From Isohypsibius dastychi (taxonomy: Eukaryota; Tardigrada; Eutardigrada; Parachela; Isohypsibiidae), in assembly GCA_034696485.1 (NCBI GenBank), contig JAQIWT010001239.1, forward strand, positions 1 through 11,759: DNA of 11,759 nt, given 5' to 3'. Below, piece by piece: positions 8,309 to 11,759 of this stretch. Below the pieces are notes generated by a model. The model was not told the origin of the DNA. It did no database searches and saw only the letters and a list, made by a program, of their open reading frames with translations. The position numbers were made by a program, and so were the translations under genes. The first letter of the stretch is position 1. Each line of letters opens with the position of its first letter.

Positions 8309-8365
8309 TCAGCATGGGTTTTCTTGAGCCATCTGAGATATCGAGCAAAGCTATCAGGTTTAGGG

Positions 8366-8545
8366 ATCCTCTCACTTCACCTCACTTCACCTCACTACAA
8401 GATCACCCCACTCGCTTTTTAAGTCACTCAGTTTCTTCTCACTTTTTTATGAAGTGACTTTTTCTCCCTGACTCAAAAGAAAAGTCACCTGGAATCACTT
8501 CACTTCCGTTTTGAAAGACCTCGAGTGACTTCAAAGTGACTTTTG
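8366..8545. repeat. Cluster of AAGTGACTT-type motifs and a 10-bp repeat
   Basis: CACTTCACCT is repeated at ~8375-8396. The next 150 bases hold many copies of GTGACTT and its complement AAGTCAC (for example AAGTGACTTTTT, AAAAGTCACCT, GAGTGACTTCAAAGTGACTTTTG). The mixed orientation gives many small inverted pairs. I see no gene here. Confidence 0.6.
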
Positions 8546-8784
8546 TAGAATGCGGAAACGAATCTCAGCCTGTGAATTTTTTGTTGATATCTCAAAATAC
8601 TTCACAATGAAAGAGGGAATAAGATATCATAAACCTGCTAATCCAAAACAATTTCTTTTCGCTTTAAGAATTCGAACCAAGATTTAAGCTGCAGAGTCGC
8701 CTGAACAGAAATGCTCGAAATCCGAATTCTTTGATCAGTGAGGACGTATCTGGCTCAGGGCATGACATAGTGCGTCCAAATACG

Positions 8785-9170
8785 AACTGAAACTGAACTG
8801 TACTGCACGGAACTACTTGAACGAAACTGAACCGAACTAAAGAAAAACTGAAACTAGACTGCACTGAAAAATTAGGTGGTATTTTGGAATGATTCGTTCC
8901 TGTCTGGCCAACCATTTGCTTTTAAAAAGGCCAGGCAAGGGCTGATCTATATATATATATCACGATATCACAATAGCTGCAGCATCTCATTGTTTATTAC
9001 TGGTCAAAGCCGGATCCTCTTGAATTGATGCGCTTTAGTCCAAAATTCGTGGAGCTAAAACGAACTGGAAGCAGACTCACGCGAACTGAAACTGCACTGA
9101 AACTGATAAATAGCATAAAAATTTGAATTGAACTTCACTAAATTCCGTGCAGTTCAGTTCAGTTTTCAGT
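8785..9170. repeat. Degenerate GAACTGAAACT repeats in inverted clusters
   Basis: Blocks at ~8785-8870 and ~9060-9105 are built from variants of ACTGAACTGAAACTG. The block at ~9150-9175 is the inverted form (GTGCAGTTCAGTTCAGTTTTCAGTG). The first and last blocks could pair over ~370 bases. Open frames across them (Phe/Ser-rich) come from the repeat and are not genes. A (TA) run lies at 8948-8960. Confidence 0.6.
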
Positions 9171-9413
9171 GTAGTGCACTTTGCCATGCTATGAATTTTG
9201 GCTTTCGAGTTCTCCCGTTCAGGCTGCACTGAGGACACGGGAACACCAAAAAAACCGATAGCGATGTTTTTCGATCAGTAACTGGAGAACCCCTAGAGGC
9301 TACTGTATTCTTCAAAGCAGTTATATAAATCACTGCTTCGTAGATCTCGTACGTAATCGAACGTATCCGTAAACTATCCAATTTGATTTTGAAATTCAAG
9401 TTCAAGAATAAGC

Positions 9414-9473
9414 TTCCGCAATATGTCCCACAAGCATCTGGCCGGGGGACGCCCGAAGGTATATTTGTACGTA
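9414..9473 (+). pseudogene. Second copy of the FRNMSHKHL fossil
   Basis: It shares a 28-base identical block with the minus strand around 6268-6295 and then the codon pattern described for that copy. The open frame continues to 9740, but the later residues (CYPSPMHGNASE and so on) show no similarity to the intron 1 copy and no clear domain. It is probably a relic of a transposable-element protein. Confidence 0.38.
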
Positions 9474-9479
9474 TCAACC

Positions 9480-10280
9480 AACGTTAAATATCCTAACTCT
9501 GCCATTGACTGGAAGTTAGCGCATAGGGTACGACTGGAGTGTGCTTTAGGAAAACGAATTTTGCCACCCTCCCACTGTTATCCTAGTCCGATGCATGGCA
9601 ATGCCAGCGAACCACAAACAATTGAGATTTGTGCATCAACTGCGCTGTCCTTCCTCTCTGATTTTGGTCAGAATACCTTCGATCACTCCAAATCATTTCT
9701 CCGTCAAAAGAAAAGGCTTATCCAACCAACGGATGGCTGAGCAGACGGCCAATCTGACTAGAAAAGGTAATTTCTGAACTTCGGGGGATTAGGTGGCCAG
9801 ACGGAACGCCCGATTTGCGTATCATGCAGAGCCGGTAGCACAATAAATAAACCTGCGAACGATGGGGTTCTGGGATGTGTCATTACTGCACTTCTCTGTT
9901 TTCTCTTGATGCTGTTTGAACAATTTCTATGTGGCGCGAGAAGAACCAAGTACCGGTAACTCCCGAATTTGTGCTTCCTTCGGTGAAATAATGGCCTTCG
10001 CATGTTGGCATAACATTACTATCGGGCCGGATGTTTGTTCTTACCACTTGCGTCACTATACATTGACGATGAATATACTCCCACACGGAGATTTTGAAGC
10101 AGTCCGAGAAACACCCACGGTTCATTCATTGTTGCGAAAGTGTGATTCATCGGCTGATAGATCGTTCCATGATAGCTTCTATTGAATTTATAAAGGTTCT
10201 CACTATAAGCGGTTTCCTCGTCCAGGTTGAATCCTCTCAGATTAAGGCTCTATTGCTGCTTATTGGGTCCCTGCGCGCCT
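9480..10280. other. Gene-poor stretch
   Basis: Several 60-113 residue open frames overlap on both strands, but none shows a recognisable domain or consistent splice structure. The minus frame at 10125-9883 is Cys/His-containing (NRGCFSDCFK, MPTCEGHYF), but I cannot support it as a gene. No strong repeat is visible. Confidence 0.4.
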
Positions 10281-10285
10281 GTAGC

Positions 10286-10386
10286 CGTCAAGATCCTTTC
10301 GTTCTTTCGTTCATTCGGCGAAAGAATCTTGCCCGGCAAGATCCTTTCGCCGGCAAGATCCTTTCGTCTCCGTCAAGATCCTTTCG
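10286..10386 (-). repeat. Left array of the 20-bp unit
   Basis: Units of CG(T/G)CAAGATCCTTTCG lie at 10286-10301, 10334-10349, 10351-10366 and 10371-10386. One unit of opposite orientation (10317-10333) pairs with the next (10335-10351) in a 17-base stem with a single mismatch and a one-base centre. Confidence 0.8.
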
Positions 10387-10528
10387 TCGTATGTACATTC
10401 ATAAATATCGAATTAATAGTCACTGGCGGGTATAGGTACAGCATTTATACATAAGTATTGTAGAAGCAATGGTCATGGCCTTTCAGTTTGAGTTACGGCA
10501 GCTGATTTGGTAAACCATGCTGATTTGG

Positions 10529-10674
10529 TACTCTGTCCTGCCGATAAATTGGAGGTAAAATGTTTTGGTTCAGTAAAACAAGACCGTAACCGCATCTGTT
10601 TACCAATCGGACTCCGCAGTCTCGATTGAATAAATCAAAAATCTCTACCTCCAATTTATCGGCAGGATAGAGTA
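10529..10674. repeat. Long hairpin inside the 10.3-11.0 kb element
   Basis: Positions 10529-10557 and 10646-10674 are inverted copies, 28 of 29 matching, with an 88-base loop. A 12-base direct repeat, GCTGATTTGGTA, sits at 10501 and 10519 just outside the left stem. Confidence 0.85.
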
Positions 10675-10870
10675 ATTGGTAAAAACACAATAATTTTACA
10701 GTGAATTTGCCGACTACTGAGAAAAACTTTTGTCCGATCACGTTTTTGAAAATCTGCACCGCTGTGATCAGATTCTTGTAGTTCGCCAAAAACATTCGCC
10801 AGAAAAGCAAAAGACATGATAGTAAGCCGCGACCGTGTGGCCACAGCTAAAAGAGAGAAGAGTGACAGGC

Positions 10871-10929
10871 GGGAGAGAGTGTCAAAGAGAGAGAGAGAGA
10901 CAGAGAGAGTAATAGAGAGAGAGAGAGGG
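10871..10929 (+). repeat. GA-rich microsatellite
   Basis: An interrupted (GA)n tract lies directly next to the right array. It gives Arg/Glu-rich or Ser/Leu-rich peptides in all frames, which should not be taken for proteins. Confidence 0.85.
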
Positions 10930-10931
10930 AA

Positions 10932-11046
10932 CGAAAGGATCTTGCCGACATACGAAAGGATCTTGCCGACCGCGAAAGGATCTTGCCGAGAGCGAAAGGA
11001 TCTTGCCGACCTCGCAAGGATCTTGCCGAGATCGGAAGTATCTCGC
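10932..11046 (+). repeat. Right array of the 20-bp unit
   Basis: CGAAAGGATCTTGCCG units start at 10932, 10953, 10973 and 10993. Decayed copies follow at 11013 (CGCAAGG) and 11033 (CGGAAGT). The period is 20 bases, with one step of 21. Two or three bases between cores vary (CAT, CC, AGA). Decay increases toward the outer edge. Confidence 0.88.
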
Positions 11047-11207
11047 AAAAAAACACATGAAGTTCACCAATGACGGAATACCGGTACCACAATGTACAAA
11101 CAATTCAAAAACACGGATCTTGTCATATAAAATCATGAAATGAACAAGCGGACAACGAGATGAGAAAATGGCCGATTCTGTTGTATTAAGTTTGAACTAA
11201 TTTGCAG

Positions 11208-11379
11208 TTCAAAGTTTAAGACTGTACTGATAACAGAAAGCGAAGCATGTGTTGACCGATGGCGTGTTCTGAGCAAATACACCAATAAATTACAGCCTTA
11301 TCGTGATGGAGGTGAACCACAGAATTTCAAATTTAATCTGCAGCACAGTGATCTGACTGAGAACTTTGCATCAGACTAG
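11208..11379 (+). CDS. Possible 3'-terminal exon of an unseen gene
   Basis: After an acceptor-like AATTTGCAG (ending 11207), one frame is open for 57 codons to a TAG at 11377-11379. The peptide has a mixed, protein-like composition (for example TESEACVDRWRVLSKYTNKL and QPYRDGGEPQNFKF). It has no ATG-led frame of its own and no partner exon that I can identify upstream, because the preceding kilobase is repeats. An alternative acceptor is ATAACAG at 11239. I recognise no family. An open run of this length can occur by chance. Confidence 0.27.
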
Positions 11380-11383
11380 TCTA

Positions 11384-11420
11384 ACCATAGTGAGACAAAC
11401 TCTTTCAATCTCACTATGGT
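11384..11420. repeat. 12-base stem-loop just after the 11379 stop
   Basis: ACCATAGTGAGA (11384-11395) and TCTCACTATGGT (11409-11420) form a perfect stem with a 13-base loop. It lies five bases after the candidate terminal exon, so it would fall in its 3' UTR if that exon is real. Confidence 0.7.
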
Positions 11421-11635
11421 CTCGCCAGATGACAAACCAGATCGCGTCAGAGTCATCCTAAAAACGATGTGTTAACTCGGTGAGATACAGAGGCTGGACC
11501 GTGGTTCCTCAGTCGATGGAAAGGAGCATACAAGCAAAAAAATCAGATCGATTGCGAGATTCCGCGGTAAAGAGCTATATATGTATCTGTCATTTGCAAA
11601 ATAGCAAATATTATTGAATCTACTGCGTTTGTAGC

Positions 11636-11706
11636 GGGCAGAATAGTTGAACAGTTGATTCGTTGAATCAACTATTCTGCCCTGAGCGGGCAAAATAGTT
11701 GATTCA
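11636..11706. repeat. Nested stem-loop and direct repeat
   Basis: GGGCAGAATAGTTGA (11636-11650) pairs perfectly with 11668-11682. Inside, GTTGATTC and GAATCAAC form a second small stem. The beginning of the unit (GCGGGCA-AATAGTTGA) recurs at 11686, 52 bases later. The open minus-strand frame across it shows no domain. Confidence 0.7.
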
Positions 11707-11759
11707 GTCAAAATTTGATTTCCTGAACTTCGAATCGCTCCAAATTGACAAAAACTCAC

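Larger units (their letters stand above)
10286..11046. mobile_element. Element with inverted arrays of a 20-bp unit at its ends
   Basis: The left end carries CGGCAAGATCCTTTCG-type units and the right end carries the complement CGAAAGGATCTTGCCG, with ~545 bases between. The middle holds a long hairpin (10529-10674) and a GA-rich microsatellite (10871-10929). Inverted terminal tandem arrays again resemble a foldback or MITE design. No coding gene is inside; the open frames are repeat artefacts (repeated GKILS or ARSFR peptides). Confidence 0.62.

Noticed and set aside
8121-8327. Plus-strand 68-codon frame
   Set aside because: It is the antisense of the possible 5' exon, with no domain or splice support of its own.
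10656-11136. Several overlapping open frames on both strands with repeated SRQDPF, GKILS and SLSLSL peptides
   Set aside because: They are translations of the 20-bp array and the GA microsatellite, open in several frames at once.

Overview
The window looks like accessory nuclear DNA from a small-genome metazoan. The evidence is GT-AG introns of 53-71 bases, acceptors of the T-rich 'TTTNCAG' or 'TTTTAG' kind, one gene cut into eight small exons, and abundant short repeats. A nematode-like or other ecdysozoan source would fit, but the sequence alone does not settle this. I see no bacterial operon, no rRNA or tRNA gene, and no CRISPR array.

Layout. (1) At 194-1635 (+) lies the 3' part of a DDE/rve-type integrase gene of a transposable element. 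Its two reading frames join cleanly through a 53-base intron. A 120-bp GC-rich insertion with short terminal inverted repeats sits just before the surviving integrase core. (2) Convergent with it, at 7766-1805 (-), is the main gene of the window. I reconstructed eight exons that stay in frame across seven GT-AG introns and give 564 residues. The product has a ParB/sulfiredoxin-fold-like N-terminal domain (DGYHR motif), a bipartite nuclear-localisation-like signal, a coiled coil and an unrecognised C-terminal domain. A ParB-like protein with nuclear features in an animal-type spliced gene is the most interesting coding content here. A further 5' exon at 8118-8308 may extend it.

(3) The introns of this gene are full of related repeats. 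Intron 7 holds nine tandem copies of a ~49-bp unit built round a 22-base perfect palindrome. Intron 1 (3.1 kb) holds a foldback-like element with ~0.5-kb imperfect inverted arms, capped by the same palindrome family. Intron 4 holds another copy of the outer arm, with a 28/28 match. Arms of opposite orientation flank exons 2-4, so the pre-mRNA could form long duplexes. (4) From 8.3 kb to 11.2 kb I find no convincing gene. The stretch holds degenerate simple repeats, a short fossil peptide homologous to one inside intron 1, and a second foldback-like element (10.29-11.05 kb) whose ends are inverted arrays of a 20-bp unit. (5) At 11208-11379 (+) there may be one 3'-terminal exon of an otherwise unseen gene. 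It is followed by two stem-loop structures.

Overall, this appears to be a transposon graveyard built around one intact-looking, unusual ParB-like gene. Whether that gene is a host gene or cargo of a large element cannot be decided from this window.
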